Shown here piece by piece: positions 7,740 to 16,382 of a stretch of 64,000 nt of DNA (position 1 is its first letter; each line of letters begins with the position of its first letter). Source of the stretch: an uncultured Ruminococcus sp. (GTDB taxonomy: Bacteria > Bacillota > Clostridia > Oscillospirales > Acutalibacteraceae); the NCBI GenBank assembly GCA_902777275.1, contig CACYTI010000004.1:1-64000 (forward strand). The letters run 5' to 3'. The translations under genes and the position numbers were made by a program. The notes beneath the pieces were generated by a model. The model searched no databases. It saw nothing but the letters and a program-made list of their open reading frames with translations, and was not told the DNA's origin.

Positions 7740-7750
7740 AGTGGTATAAT
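7722..7750 (+). promoter_or_regulatory. promoter TTGAAC-17-TATAAT of the GNAT gene
   Basis: TTGAAC at 7722-7727 and TATAAT at 7745-7750, 17 bases apart. A decayed copy with TTGAAA, the same spacing and a shared AGTGGTATAATAT stands in front of a broken relative at 44270. Confidence 0.75.
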
Positions 7751-7794
7751 ATATTTGTGAAATGAATCTCTTATGGATGTTTGGTGGGGATGCT

Positions 7795-8271
7795 ATGAGT
7801 CAGAAGGTTAAACTTATCAAAGCTGGAACAGATGATTTACAGACTATTTGGGAAATGCAGGTTGAGGCGTTTGCCGGTCTGTATAAAAAATATCACGATA
7901 CCGAAACAAGCCCTGCGGCGGAAAAGCCGGACAAAATCATTTGGCGTTTCAATCAGCCCGAGACCACTTATTATTTCATTACGGCGGACGGTGAAAGGGT
8001 CGGCGTGATACGAGTGATCGACTGCAGGGACAGTAAAACGCGCAAGCGGATATCTCCGGTTTTCATCATGCCCGAGCACCGCAACAAGGGCTACGCGCAG
8101 CAGGCGATAGCGGAAGCGGAACGTATCCACGGTGAATCGCACTGGCAGCTTGATACGATTTTGCAGGAGCTCGGCAACTGCTATTTGTACGAAAAGCTCG
8201 GCTATCATAAGACGGGTAAAACAGAAGTCATCAACGACAAAATGACGATCGTGTTTTATGAAAAGGATTAG
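7795..8271 (+). CDS. GNAT-family N-acetyltransferase
   Basis: 158 residues from the ATG at 7795, which follows GGTGGGGA; an ATG at 7762 is almost on the expected transcription start and is less likely. Acetyl-CoA binding is indicated by FIMPEHRNKGYAQQAIAEAE (motif A, RNKGYAQ) and by a C-terminal YEKLGYHKTGKTEVINDKM segment usual in GNAT enzymes. The substrate is unknown. A truncated paralogue of its C-terminal part lies at 44331-44496. A hydrolase gene follows after 24 bases. Confidence 0.8.
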   Translation: MSQKVKLIKAGTDDLQTIWEMQVEAFAGLYKKYHDTETSPAAEKPDKIIWRFNQPETTYYFITADGERVGVIRVIDCRDSKTRKRISPVFIMPEHRNKGYAQQAIAEAERIHGESHWQLDTILQELGNCYLYEKLGYHKTGKTEVINDKMTIVFYEKD

Positions 8272-8295
8272 TTCCCGAAGAAACAAGGTAATACC

Positions 8296-9126
8296 ATGAA
8301 ATATATTTTGATAACCCTTGCGGCTGTGGCTATCGTGTTCGGGCTCAGCTTTTTAGTGACAGGGCTTATACGCAGAAAAATGAAGCGCAAGCCGCCGATG
8401 CGGGCGCATATTTTGATTAATATCGGCGCAGGTCTGCTGATTATTTGTGCGGGCAGTATAGGGTATCTCAGTATTCATTATTCCGCTCAGGACGAGGCAA
8501 CGGCTGTGCTTTCCGATTTGAACGGCAATCAGATATCTGAAACAGACGACGGTTATTTTATTGACGGTTCGGGAGAGAAAACCGCGTTGATTTTCTATCA
8601 GGGCGCAAAGGTGGACGCCGAGGCATACCTTCCGCTTATAAAGCAGCTTGCCGACAACGGAATTGATTGTTTTCTGCTTAAAACCCCTTTTGATATGCCG
8701 ATTTTTGACAAGAATGCCGCCGATAAAATAATCGGAAGCTACAAATACGATACCCTTCTGCTCGGAGGACATTCGATGGGCGGCATGGTTGCGGCTGACT
8801 ATGTAGCAGAGCATCCGGATTCGGCGGATGGCGTTGTGCTTCTCGCCGCCTATCCCACAGAAGCGATCAGCGATTCTGTCCGACTTCTGTCCGTTTACGG
8901 CACCGAGGATAAGGTGCTGGACATAAACGCATATGAAAACTCGAAGCAGTATTTTCCCGGCGGCTGTACAGAAATAATCATCGACGGCGGCAACCATGCA
9001 CAGTTCGGCAATTACGGCGCGCAAAGCGGCGACGGAGAAGCTGAAATAACCTCACAGGAACAGCAAACGCAAACCGCCGCTGCAATAACCCGTTTTGCAA
9101 ATGAGATTGCAGATACAAACGGATAA
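8296..9126 (+). CDS. membrane-anchored alpha/beta hydrolase
   Basis: 276 residues. Two N-terminal hydrophobic helices (about 2-24 and 38-58) anchor an alpha/beta hydrolase domain. The nucleophile elbow is GGHSMGGMVAADY (about 156-168), an acid is likely in YGTEDKVLD, and the histidine in GGNHAQFG. FYQGAKVDAEAYLPLIKQLA is characteristic of a small subgroup of hydrolases (PF12695-like). An esterase or lipase role outside the membrane is possible; the substrate is not known. Confidence 0.78.
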   Translation: MKYILITLAAVAIVFGLSFLVTGLIRRKMKRKPPMRAHILINIGAGLLIICAGSIGYLSIHYSAQDEATAVLSDLNGNQISETDDGYFIDGSGEKTALIFYQGAKVDAEAYLPLIKQLADNGIDCFLLKTPFDMPIFDKNAADKIIGSYKYDTLLLGGHSMGGMVAADYVAEHPDSADGVVLLAAYPTEAISDSVRLLSVYGTEDKVLDINAYENSKQYFPGGCTEIIIDGGNHAQFGNYGAQSGDGEAEITSQEQQTQTAAAITRFANEIADTNG

Positions 9127-9252
9127 TACAAAAAACGAGGGGATCAGATGAGCTGCGCGTTTTTGATTTCCAATATAGAATAATTCATTTGTTGGGAAAT
9201 AACTGTTGCTACAGCAATAATTTTGTGATATTCTAAGAATGAGGTGATAATT

Positions 9253-10995
9253 ATGATCAATCTTTCAGCCGTCAGCCATCGTTCCACCGGCAGCTTCTGC
9301 TATGCCTTGGACAATGACACGGTTGTTCTTAATCTAAAAACGGATTATGACGTTGAACAAGTAACTGTCGTAAGCGAGGATCCCTTTCACCACGAGCTTT
9401 ACCGCCGAAAAGAATGGGAAGGAAAGCCTAAAGCCATGCGGCGCCTTTTTGAGCTTGAAAAGCATATTGTCTGGACGGCTCAGATAAAGCCAAAATACAA
9501 AAGGCTTCAATATTATTTTATTATAGAGGCTCAGGGCGAGCGTTACTGCGTATTTGAAAACAAAATCTGCCCCGAGTCGGAGCGCGAGCGTATTTCAACC
9601 GAGTTTTTCAAATTTCCGTGGATCAATCCCGCCGACGTGATCTCTCCGCCTAAGTGGGTCCGCAACACGGTCTGGTACCAGATTTTTCCCGACCGTTTCA
9701 GCCGAGCAAGCGACTTTGTAAACAGCGGCAGGTTCCGCGAGTGGGGAGATTTCTCCAATCCCGGATACAACGATCTTTACGGTGGAAGTCTTAAGGGCAT
9801 TGCCGAACGCCTACCATACATTAAGGAGTTAGGAATAAGCGGGATTTACCTAACCCCTATTTTTCTTTCAAACTCAAACCACAAATACAACATATTTGAC
9901 TACAAAACCGTTGACCCCGACTTCGGGACGAACAAGGATTTCAAAAGGCTTGTCGATACCGCTCACGATTTAGATATACGGGTTATGATCGACGCGGTTT
10001 TCAACCACTGCGGAACTCAATTCTTCGCATGGAAGGACGTTTGCGAAAAGGGACGCGAGTCAAAATATTACGACTGGTTCTTTATAAACAGCGACGATTT
10101 TAACAGCGAAAACTATTCCACTGCCGACGGACGTTTTTACTCCTTCTCGTTCTGGGCGGGAATGCCTAAGCTCAACACGAACAATCCCGAGGTTCAGGAC
10201 TATTTCTCCGACCTGTGCGTCAGCTGGGCGCGGGACTACGGCGTTGACGGGATCCGTTTCGACGTCGGAGACGAGATCTCACACGCGTTTATCCGCAGGA
10301 TCAACAGCGCCGTAAAAGCGGTTAATCCCGAGATATTTATGCTCGGAGAGATCTGGTTCGATTCGATCGGCTGGCTAAACGGCTATGAATACGATTCTGT
10401 TATGAACTATCCCTTCACGGGAGCAGTCGGAGATTTCTGGCACGATGAAAGCATGAGCGCGAGGGACTTTATGCACCGCCTCAACTTTTGCAGAGCGCTT
10501 TATCCGCGTCAGGTCAACGAAGTGCTGTTCAGCTTTTTGGACACTCACGATACCTCGCGCGTAAGAGAAACCTGCGCTAACGACGACGTTCTGCTCCAAA
10601 AGCTCTCCATTCTTCTCACAATGGCGGGTTCCCCCTGCATTTACTACGGCACGGAGATAGCCATGCGCGGAAAGAGGACGCCCTATAACCGGAGCTGTAT
10701 GCCTTGGTACGAAATCAAATCCGGAAAACACGACGATTTCAAAGCAAAGGTCTCGGCGCTTATCAAAATGCGAAACGGTTTGCCGCAAACCAAACAGGAC
10801 GAAATGGAATTCGTTTTTGATGAAAACCATCCGAGACTTTTAACTTACCGAAAAAAGAACGTTACGGTTTACATAAACGCAGGCAGCAAGCCGGTTGTGA
10901 TAACGAAAAGCGGTGAAGATGTTTTCTCAAACCTGTTTGCCGACGGTGTTTTGTACAAAGACGGCGTGCTTATAGAGGAACGTCGCGATGAATGA
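9253..10995 (+). CDS. GH13 alpha-glycosidase (neopullulanase/cyclomaltodextrinase type)
   Basis: 580 residues. An N-terminal beta domain (about 1-120) precedes the TIM barrel, as in GH13_20 enzymes. Catalytic regions are visible: MIDAVFNH, DGIRFDVGDE (nucleophile Asp), MLGEIW (acid Glu) and FLDTHDTSR (transition-state Asp). It should hydrolyse maltodextrins, cyclodextrins or pullulan; with no signal peptide it acts in the cytoplasm. GAGGTG precedes the ATG at 9253; a GTG at 9244 lies inside that site and is unlikely. TTGCT-AC-AGCAA near 9204 could be an operator. Its end overlaps the next gene by 8 bases. Confidence 0.88.
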   Translation: MINLSAVSHRSTGSFCYALDNDTVVLNLKTDYDVEQVTVVSEDPFHHELYRRKEWEGKPKAMRRLFELEKHIVWTAQIKPKYKRLQYYFIIEAQGERYCVFENKICPESERERISTEFFKFPWINPADVISPPKWVRNTVWYQIFPDRFSRASDFVNSGRFREWGDFSNPGYNDLYGGSLKGIAERLPYIKELGISGIYLTPIFLSNSNHKYNIFDYKTVDPDFGTNKDFKRLVDTAHDLDIRVMIDAVFNHCGTQFFAWKDVCEKGRESKYYDWFFINSDDFNSENYSTADGRFYSFSFWAGMPKLNTNNPEVQDYFSDLCVSWARDYGVDGIRFDVGDEISHAFIRRINSAVKAVNPEIFMLGEIWFDSIGWLNGYEYDSVMNYPFTGAVGDFWHDESMSARDFMHRLNFCRALYPRQVNEVLFSFLDTHDTSRVRETCANDDVLLQKLSILLTMAGSPCIYYGTEIAMRGKRTPYNRSCMPWYEIKSGKHDDFKAKVSALIKMRNGLPQTKQDEMEFVFDENHPRLLTYRKKNVTVYINAGSKPVVITKSGEDVFSNLFADGVLYKDGVLIEERRDE

Positions 10996-12316
10996 TAAAA
11001 AAATGACTCTGTTCGGTCTGGCGTGGCCGATATTCATTGAAACCGCGCTGTTTATGCTGCTCGGCATTGTTGACGTCTTTGTTCTCAGTCAGTACAACGA
11101 CCTCGCGGCGAGCGCGGTAAACACGGCGAATCAGGCGGCGTCGATCACGGCTATCGTCTTTTCGGTCATATCCACCGCGTCGGCTGTGCTGATCTCACAA
11201 TACTTAGGAGCTGAGAAGTATAGCTCAGCCTCAAGGATCGCGGCGCTGTCGATCGTTCTGAACTTCGTGACGGGTCTGATAATCAGCGCGGTGTTCGTGA
11301 TTTTCAACAGTCAGATTTTGGGCTTTATCGGTGCAAAGGGAGATATACTCAGGCTTTCGGGAGAGTATCTGTCAATAGTCGGCGGCTTCATGTTTATGCA
11401 GGCCGTTATGAACGCTATGGCGGTCATCATACGAAATCACGGCATGACAAAAATCTCCATGTACGTCACCGTTGGCATGAACATTCTCAACACGGGGCTT
11501 GACATTCTGTTCGTCGCGGCTTTTGACATGGGCGTGACGGGAGTCGCAATAGCAACAAGCTTCAGCCGCGTAGCGGGAACTGCCGTGCTCGCCGTGGTTC
11601 TGTTCAAAAAAGTGGAAAAGCTTTCGATTTTCCGGTTGCTAAAGCCGTTTCCGCTGCGCGACATCGGCGATATTCTGAGAATCGGAGTTCCCGGAGCGCT
11701 TGAAACCTTCCTGTACAACCTGTCTCAGCTTGTCATCACTTCATTGGTGCTGAACTTTTTGACGGAAGCCGAGCTAATGGCAAAAACATATGTTCAAAGC
11801 GTCACAATGTTCTTTTATCTGTTCGCAATAGCGATAGGACAGGCTTCTCAAATAATGATAGGTCATCTGACGGGAGCGGGCAAAACCGACGAGGCATACC
11901 GCTGCGGCTTCCGCTCCCACCGAATCGCCCTGCTTATCGCGTTGGGAATAAGCTCGGTGGGCGCGCTTTTCAGATATCCGCTTATGGGATTGTTTACTGA
12001 AAACCCACAGGTCATCGAGCTGGGCGCTATGGTGCTTATTATAAATGTCGCTCTCGAATTCGGACGCTCCACAAATTTAGTGCTTATCGCCTGTCTGCGC
12101 GGCTCGGGAGACGTCTTCTTCCCCACCGCCTGCGCTATCTTCTCAAACTGGGCTATAAGCGTTCTCGGCTCCTACCTTTTCGCCGTAGTGCTCGGCATGG
12201 GGCTGAACGGTCTTTGGATCGCCCTTGCGCTCGATGAAATCGTCAGGGGAATACTAATGATTTTCCGTTGGAAAAGCGGAAAATGGAAAACAAAATGCGT
12301 AGTAAAGGAGAATTGA
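10988..12316 (+). CDS. MATE-family efflux transporter
   Basis: 442 residues with about twelve membrane helices in two similar halves, starting MTLFGLAWPIFIETALFMLL with the MATE hallmark P-I-x-x-E near the N-terminus. Family members export cationic drugs or metabolites using a sodium or proton gradient. The start overlaps the GH13 stop by 8 bases, so the two are translationally linked, though no functional link is obvious. Confidence 0.87.
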   Translation: MNDKKMTLFGLAWPIFIETALFMLLGIVDVFVLSQYNDLAASAVNTANQAASITAIVFSVISTASAVLISQYLGAEKYSSASRIAALSIVLNFVTGLIISAVFVIFNSQILGFIGAKGDILRLSGEYLSIVGGFMFMQAVMNAMAVIIRNHGMTKISMYVTVGMNILNTGLDILFVAAFDMGVTGVAIATSFSRVAGTAVLAVVLFKKVEKLSIFRLLKPFPLRDIGDILRIGVPGALETFLYNLSQLVITSLVLNFLTEAELMAKTYVQSVTMFFYLFAIAIGQASQIMIGHLTGAGKTDEAYRCGFRSHRIALLIALGISSVGALFRYPLMGLFTENPQVIELGAMVLIINVALEFGRSTNLVLIACLRGSGDVFFPTACAIFSNWAISVLGSYLFAVVLGMGLNGLWIALALDEIVRGILMIFRWKSGKWKTKCVVKEN

Positions 12317-12318
12317 TT

Positions 12319-12957
12319 ATGAAACGCAGAATAACTGCGGCGCTGCTCGGTCTGTGCCTAACACTTTCGGTATTTATGAGCGGCTGCAATATATCTATAA
12401 ATCTGAACGGCAGCTCTTCGTCGTCCGATACGGGAAATAAAAGCAGTGCGGTTTCTGCTTCGGCTTCGTCAAACAAAAGCGGCAACGCAGGCTCCGCCTC
12501 CGCTTCCTCACAAGCAGAGGACGCCGAATACACCATGGCTGATATCGCCAAGCTGAAAAGCACGGACAACTTTGCAAAAAAGACCCTTGAACATATTTTT
12601 GACGGCACGATCAACAGCAAGGGAAAAGCCACCGGATATCACTACACCCGCGTTTCCGACAGCAAGGGCGAGGTTATAAGCGGCACCCAAAGCGAAAAGG
12701 ACGAGCATGGAGTTTTCACGGGCGATGTAAAGGTAAGCGGAGTTAAAAAGAACGGTTTCAGCTCTTTTTATCCCGAGGAATGGTCTCCCCAGCAGGTCGT
12801 GGACGCGATAAATGAAGCGTATACAGACGCTCTGAGCGACCCCGACAACCCGCACGGCTCGCTTTGGATCGGACACAGCGGTGATTTGGAAATTGATATG
12901 TACCTTGACAACAACAAAAAAATCACGACCGCTTTCCCCATTTATGAAGGAGACTGA
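12319..12957 (+). CDS. lipoprotein with bacterial EndoU nuclease domain
   Basis: 212 residues from the ATG after AAAGGAG. The N-terminus is a lipoprotein signal peptide with the lipobox FMSGC (Cys 23), followed by a serine-rich linker. From about 88 the sequence fits the bacterial EndoU ribonuclease domain: HIFDGTINSKGKATGYHYTR, GVFTGDVKVSGVKKNG, FSSFYPEEWSPQQVVDAINE, and a C-terminal TAFPIYEGD. EndoU domains are common toxin tips of contact-dependent systems; here the domain is on its own, on a lipoprotein, with a small gene starting 2 bases after its stop. A secreted toxin with immunity is inferred. Confidence 0.75.
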   Translation: MKRRITAALLGLCLTLSVFMSGCNISINLNGSSSSSDTGNKSSAVSASASSNKSGNAGSASASSQAEDAEYTMADIAKLKSTDNFAKKTLEHIFDGTINSKGKATGYHYTRVSDSKGEVISGTQSEKDEHGVFTGDVKVSGVKKNGFSSFYPEEWSPQQVVDAINEAYTDALSDPDNPHGSLWIGHSGDLEIDMYLDNNKKITTAFPIYEGD

Positions 12958-12959
12958 AA

Positions 12960-13280
12960 ATGAAATACACAGTCAGAACGACCCGCGGCAAACAAAGGCT
13001 TGTAGAGGTGGAATTTAAAGACGAGCGTTATTGCTTGATAGGCGAAATGCTGCTTGCGGAGCGCCCTTTCCTGAATCAGATCATCCACACTCTCGACAAG
13101 GCTCTTGAAAACGGAGCGACTGCCGAAGCATTTTCGGGCAACGCTTTCAGCATTGAAGCGAACTCCGAAACGTCAAAAATCACAAACGATATAAACGACA
13201 GCAAGGCAGAAGCGCCGACAAAAGAATTAAAAAAGCTTGTTAAGGCATATAAGAACCAATATGATAAAATTAAACGTTAA
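12960..13280 (+). CDS. probable immunity protein for the EndoU lipoprotein
   Basis: 106 residues, starting 2 bases after the EndoU stop, without a signal peptide. The order ERYCLIGEMLLAERPFLNQI, FSGNAFSIEANSETSKITND and a C-terminal TKELKKLVKAYKNQYDKI helix resembles CDI-type immunity proteins that have a G-N-x-x-S/x-I-E-x-N core and finish with an EL-LI-W helix. The assignment rests on that pattern plus position. A cytoplasmic site would protect the producing cell from its own or a neighbour's enzyme. Confidence 0.55.
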   Translation: MKYTVRTTRGKQRLVEVEFKDERYCLIGEMLLAERPFLNQIIHTLDKALENGATAEAFSGNAFSIEANSETSKITNDINDSKAEAPTKELKKLVKAYKNQYDKIKR

Positions 13281-13983
13281 AATAGCCGGCGAAGCATTTA
13301 CAATCGAAGCTCTGACCGAGCTTGTGGCGTCACAGTTCAAGCCGTATCTAACGGATACAGAGGGCGGAGCAATCATTACTCCGACGCAGCAGGATCTTGA
13401 GAGTATGCTCGAAAAATTGTTAAACCAAAAGGATGACCGAAAAAGAATATCCCCCACCATTATAGAATTTTTCGTGATTCACGAACTGATTGCCCGTGAA
13501 ATGATCAACCGGGGAGTTTTGCTTGTGCACGGCTCGGCGGTCGTCGCTGATGGGAACGCTCATTTGTTTATCGCTCCGAGCGGAACGGGAAAATCCACCC
13601 ACACGCAGCTTTGGCTGTCGCTTTTGGGCGACCGCGCGTTTATCATCAACGACGATAAGCAGCTTATACGGATAACCGACGCGGGCGCGGTGGTTTATCC
13701 CACACCGTGGGGGCAAATCAGCGTAGCCGACGCAGGCGCGAGCGCTCCGCTAAAGTCGATAACCGTCCTTTACAGGGGAAAAAACAATATAAATAAAATA
13801 ACGGAAGCTCAGATGTTCCCGGAGCTTTTCAAGGCTTCACTGCGCGGCGAAACGCCCATGGAAACGCTTGAGATCATAAACCTCCAAAAAAAGCTGATGT
13901 CAAAGGTAGGGCTTTATAAAATGACCTGCGAGCCGACGGTTGAAGCCGCAGAAACAGCATATAAAGCAATAGCGGGAGATTGA
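13261..13983 (+). CDS. HPr-kinase-like serine kinase of peptide-modification type
   Basis: 240 residues from the ATG at 13261, overlapping the preceding gene by 20 bases. HGSAVV (90-95), a P-loop PSGTGKST (106-113) and INDDK (129-133) are the fingerprints of HPrK/PEPCK-like kinases; the N-terminal HPrK domain is absent and the length is that of orphan forms. Relatives phosphorylate a lasso-peptide precursor. A PqqD-like protein and an S26-type peptidase follow, so a role in handling a peptide is plausible. No precursor gene was found. Confidence 0.72.
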   Translation: MIKLNVKIAGEAFTIEALTELVASQFKPYLTDTEGGAIITPTQQDLESMLEKLLNQKDDRKRISPTIIEFFVIHELIAREMINRGVLLVHGSAVVADGNAHLFIAPSGTGKSTHTQLWLSLLGDRAFIINDDKQLIRITDAGAVVYPTPWGQISVADAGASAPLKSITVLYRGKNNINKITEAQMFPELFKASLRGETPMETLEIINLQKKLMSKVGLYKMTCEPTVEAAETAYKAIAGD

Positions 13984-13998
13984 TTTTAAAAAAAATAT

Positions 13999-14026
13999 TT
14001 GACTCTGTTGTAAAATATGCTATAAT
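13999..14026 (+). promoter_or_regulatory. promoter TTGACT-16-TATAAT
   Basis: TTGACT at 13999-14004 and TATAAT at 14021-14026, in the 103-base gap between the kinase and the PqqD-like gene. It gives the PqqD-peptidase pair its own start in addition to read-through. Confidence 0.7.
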
Positions 14027-14086
14027 ATTACAGAGTAAATTTATGCGTATATTCTGTAATTTTTTAATAAGAAAGGAATACATACA

Positions 14087-14347
14087 ATGAAAATCAACGA
14101 AAACTTTTTAACACAGGAAATAGACGACTCACAGGTTATCGTTGCGACAGGCGACGCAAAATTCAACGGAATCGTTCGCAGCAACAAAACCGCTGCCGAA
14201 ATCGTTGACCTTATGCAGGAAGAAACCACAAGAGACGAAGTTATCGACAAAATGTGCGCCAAGTACGACGCACCGAGAAAAGTCATCGCGGACGATGTAG
14301 ATATGGTAATTTCCACTCTGCGCAGAATCGGCGCCCTTGACGAATGA
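14087..14347 (+). CDS. PqqD-family peptide chaperone (RRE) protein
   Basis: 86 residues with the PqqD-like winged-helix pattern: FLTQEIDDSQVIVATGDA, FNGIVRSNKTAAEIVDLMQE, then TRDEVIDKMCAKYDAP and a final DDVDMVISTLRRIGALDE. PqqD-like domains bind the leader part of peptides that are modified after translation. AAGAAAGGA precedes the ATG. The stop overlaps the peptidase start by 4 bases (ATGA), so the two proteins are coupled. Confidence 0.8.
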   Translation: MKINENFLTQEIDDSQVIVATGDAKFNGIVRSNKTAAEIVDLMQEETTRDEVIDKMCAKYDAPRKVIADDVDMVISTLRRIGALDE

Positions 14348-14793
14348 GCACGGCATTAGGCTTTGAGGAGATTCTAAAGCGCGACGGCGTTTTGGTATAC
14401 AAAACACAAGGTGTAAGTATGCGCCCCATGCTGAAGCAGAATCGGGATCTGGTTACTATCCGCCCCGTTTCGGGCAGACTCAAAAAATATGACGTTCCGC
14501 TTTACAGAAAAAAAGGCGGCGGATATCTGCTGCACCGCATTATAGCTGTCACCGAAAACGGATATGTGATCCGCGGCGACAACACCTACGTAAAGGAGCT
14601 TAACGTCACCGACAACGACATTGTCGGCGTTCTGACAGCCTTCAAGCGCAAGGGCAAGGATTACACAGTTGAATCAAATGGCTACCGCCTGTACGCCCGC
14701 GTATGGAATTTTCTTTATCCGCTGAGAAAAGTGCGCAACTTCATAAAGCGCTCAATCGCAGCAAAAAAGGGCAAGTCCGGAAAAAATAAATAA
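14344..14793 (+). CDS. S24/S26-type signal peptidase-like protein
   Basis: 149 residues. The catalytic serine motif is GVSMRPML (23-30). The second box reads YLLHRIIAV (61-69), with histidine where bacterial SPase I has lysine, as in the Sec11/SipW branch; RGDN (77-80) follows. The N-terminal membrane anchor is absent and the basic C-terminus ends in a lysine-rich tail, so it is probably cytoplasmic or peripheral. In the company of PqqD-like and HPrK-like proteins it may cut a leader peptide. Translationally coupled to the PqqD-like gene. Confidence 0.75.
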   Translation: MSTALGFEEILKRDGVLVYKTQGVSMRPMLKQNRDLVTIRPVSGRLKKYDVPLYRKKGGGYLLHRIIAVTENGYVIRGDNTYVKELNVTDNDIVGVLTAFKRKGKDYTVESNGYRLYARVWNFLYPLRKVRNFIKRSIAAKKGKSGKNK

Positions 14794-14800
14794 ATGTTTT

Positions 14801-14831
14801 ATCCTCTGAAATTTTTTCGGAGGATTTTTTT
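14801..14831 (+). terminator. terminator after the peptidase gene
   Basis: ATCCTCTGAA and TTCGGAGGAT pair and are followed by seven T residues. Confidence 0.8.
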
Positions 14832-14837
14832 AATTTA

Positions 14838-14870
14838 TTTAAGGTTAATTTAAGCAACCGGTGCTATACT
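14838..14870 (+). promoter_or_regulatory. direct repeat TTTAAG(G/C) and promoter box
   Basis: TTTAAGG (14838-14844) and TTTAAGC (14849-14855) repeat with an 11-bp period directly upstream of TATACT (14865-14870). Direct repeats one helical turn apart in the -35 region are typical of OmpR/PhoB-type response-regulator sites, so the downstream lipoprotein gene may be activated by a two-component system. About 130 bases of untranslated leader follow. Confidence 0.5.
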
Positions 14871-15000
14871 TCAAGCACAGTAAAGAAAAGATAAGAAAAA
14901 CAACAAGACATTTTACAGATGACCGCCTTAAATTTATAAAAAGGAAAAAACGCTACGGCGGCGTAAAATCAACACATTCTTATAAACGGAGGACAAAAAT

Positions 15001-16224
15001 ATGTTTAAGAAGATTTCAGTAATTATCGCGGCAACAATGCTTGCCGCCTCCCTTACAGCTTGCAGCTCAGGCGGTGATGGCAGCTCCGCTGCTGCCGGCT
15101 CCACTTCCGACAGCGCGGCGTCAACCTCTCAGAGCATCATAAACACCGCGAATAACGCCGACACGTCTTCAACCACGGTTTTCACCGAACGCGACATGAC
15201 TCAGTCGGTTGACACCTCAGACTCCAAAACGATCACAATGAGCGACGGCAAGAACGTCACGATCACCGAGGCAGGAGTTTACGAAATCAAGGGCTCGGCA
15301 AAGGACGCCGAAATCATTGTTGACGCGGCTGACGACGCAAAGGTTCAGCTTGTGCTAAACGGAGTAACGCTGACAAACAGCAGTCTCCCCTGCGTTTACG
15401 TCAAGAACGCCGATAAGGTGTTTGTCACCACTCAGAAGGGAACGACGAACGCGCTTTCCGTGACCGGCACATTCAGTAAGGACGGCGACACAAACACCGA
15501 CGCGGTCATCTTCTCAAAGGATGATTTGGTTCTCAACGGTGAGGGAACGCTCAACATCAGCTCCACCGACAACGGGATATCCGGCAAGGACGATATCAAG
15601 ATCACCGGCGGCACGCTCAGCATTGACAGCGCTTCCGACGCAATAGAAACAAACGACGACATCTCCGTTGCCGACGGCAATATCACAATCAACTCCCAAA
15701 AAGACGGTCTGCACGCCGAAAACGACGAGGACAACACTCAGGGCTCAATTTATATAGGCGGCGGCACCTTGAACATCAATGCCTCAAGCGACGGCATTCA
15801 GGGCACGACAACGGTTGTTATCGACGGCGGCACAATCAACATAAGCAGCTCCGAGGGAATTGAAGCCACAAACGTAACGATCAACGACGGCGATATTACA
15901 ATTGAAGCGAGCGACGACGGCATCAACGCCACAAATAAATCAACTGCGGCAAGCATCGCGGTAACGATAAACGGCGGAAGCATAAAAATAAACATGGGCG
16001 CGGGCGACACCGACGGCATCGACTCAAACGGCGACATTTGCATCACCGGCGGCACAGTTGACATCTCGGGACAGTCCTGCTGCGACTATGACGGAAAAGC
16101 CGAAAAGACAGGCGGCACTCTGATTATCAACGGAACCGAAACCGACACTATTCCCAACCAGATGATGGGCGGAGGAATGGGAGGCGGTCAAATGCCCGGA
16201 GGCATGGGCGGCTTCAACAGATAA
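15001..16224 (+). CDS. Cthe_2159-type carbohydrate-binding lipoprotein
   Basis: 407 residues. A lipoprotein signal peptide with lipobox LTACSS (Cys 21) is followed by a Ser/Thr-rich linker. Then comes a long parallel beta-helix with repeats of the form ITGGTLSIDSASDAIETNDD and VTINGGSIKI, rich in Asp/Asn-Gly turns. This fits the Cthe_2159 (DUF4353) family, which binds calcium and acidic polysaccharide. The tail is Met-Gly rich (MMGGGMGGGQMPGGMGGF). It probably sits on the outer face of the membrane. GGAGG precedes the ATG. Confidence 0.85.
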   Translation: MFKKISVIIAATMLAASLTACSSGGDGSSAAAGSTSDSAASTSQSIINTANNADTSSTTVFTERDMTQSVDTSDSKTITMSDGKNVTITEAGVYEIKGSAKDAEIIVDAADDAKVQLVLNGVTLTNSSLPCVYVKNADKVFVTTQKGTTNALSVTGTFSKDGDTNTDAVIFSKDDLVLNGEGTLNISSTDNGISGKDDIKITGGTLSIDSASDAIETNDDISVADGNITINSQKDGLHAENDEDNTQGSIYIGGGTLNINASSDGIQGTTTVVIDGGTINISSSEGIEATNVTINDGDITIEASDDGINATNKSTAASIAVTINGGSIKINMGAGDTDGIDSNGDICITGGTVDISGQSCCDYDGKAEKTGGTLIINGTETDTIPNQMMGGGMGGGQMPGGMGGFNR

Positions 16225-16263
16225 GCTTTCTCCATAATTTTTATATAAATCCTTCTCTCAGGA

Positions 16264-16294
16264 CAGGGACACGGCTTAACACACCGTGTCCCTG
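16264..16294. terminator. strong hairpin between convergent genes
   Basis: CAGGGACACGG (16264-16274) and CCGTGTCCCTG (16284-16294) pair perfectly. No T run follows directly on either strand, so a terminator role is likely from position but not certain. Confidence 0.5.
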
Positions 16295-16382
16295 CTCCGT
16301 TAAAGAAACCGCTCCGACAGAGGCTTTCCCCCACCGAAGCGGCAATTTTTTCATTTTCGGGTTTTGCTTTCAGCTTTACGCT

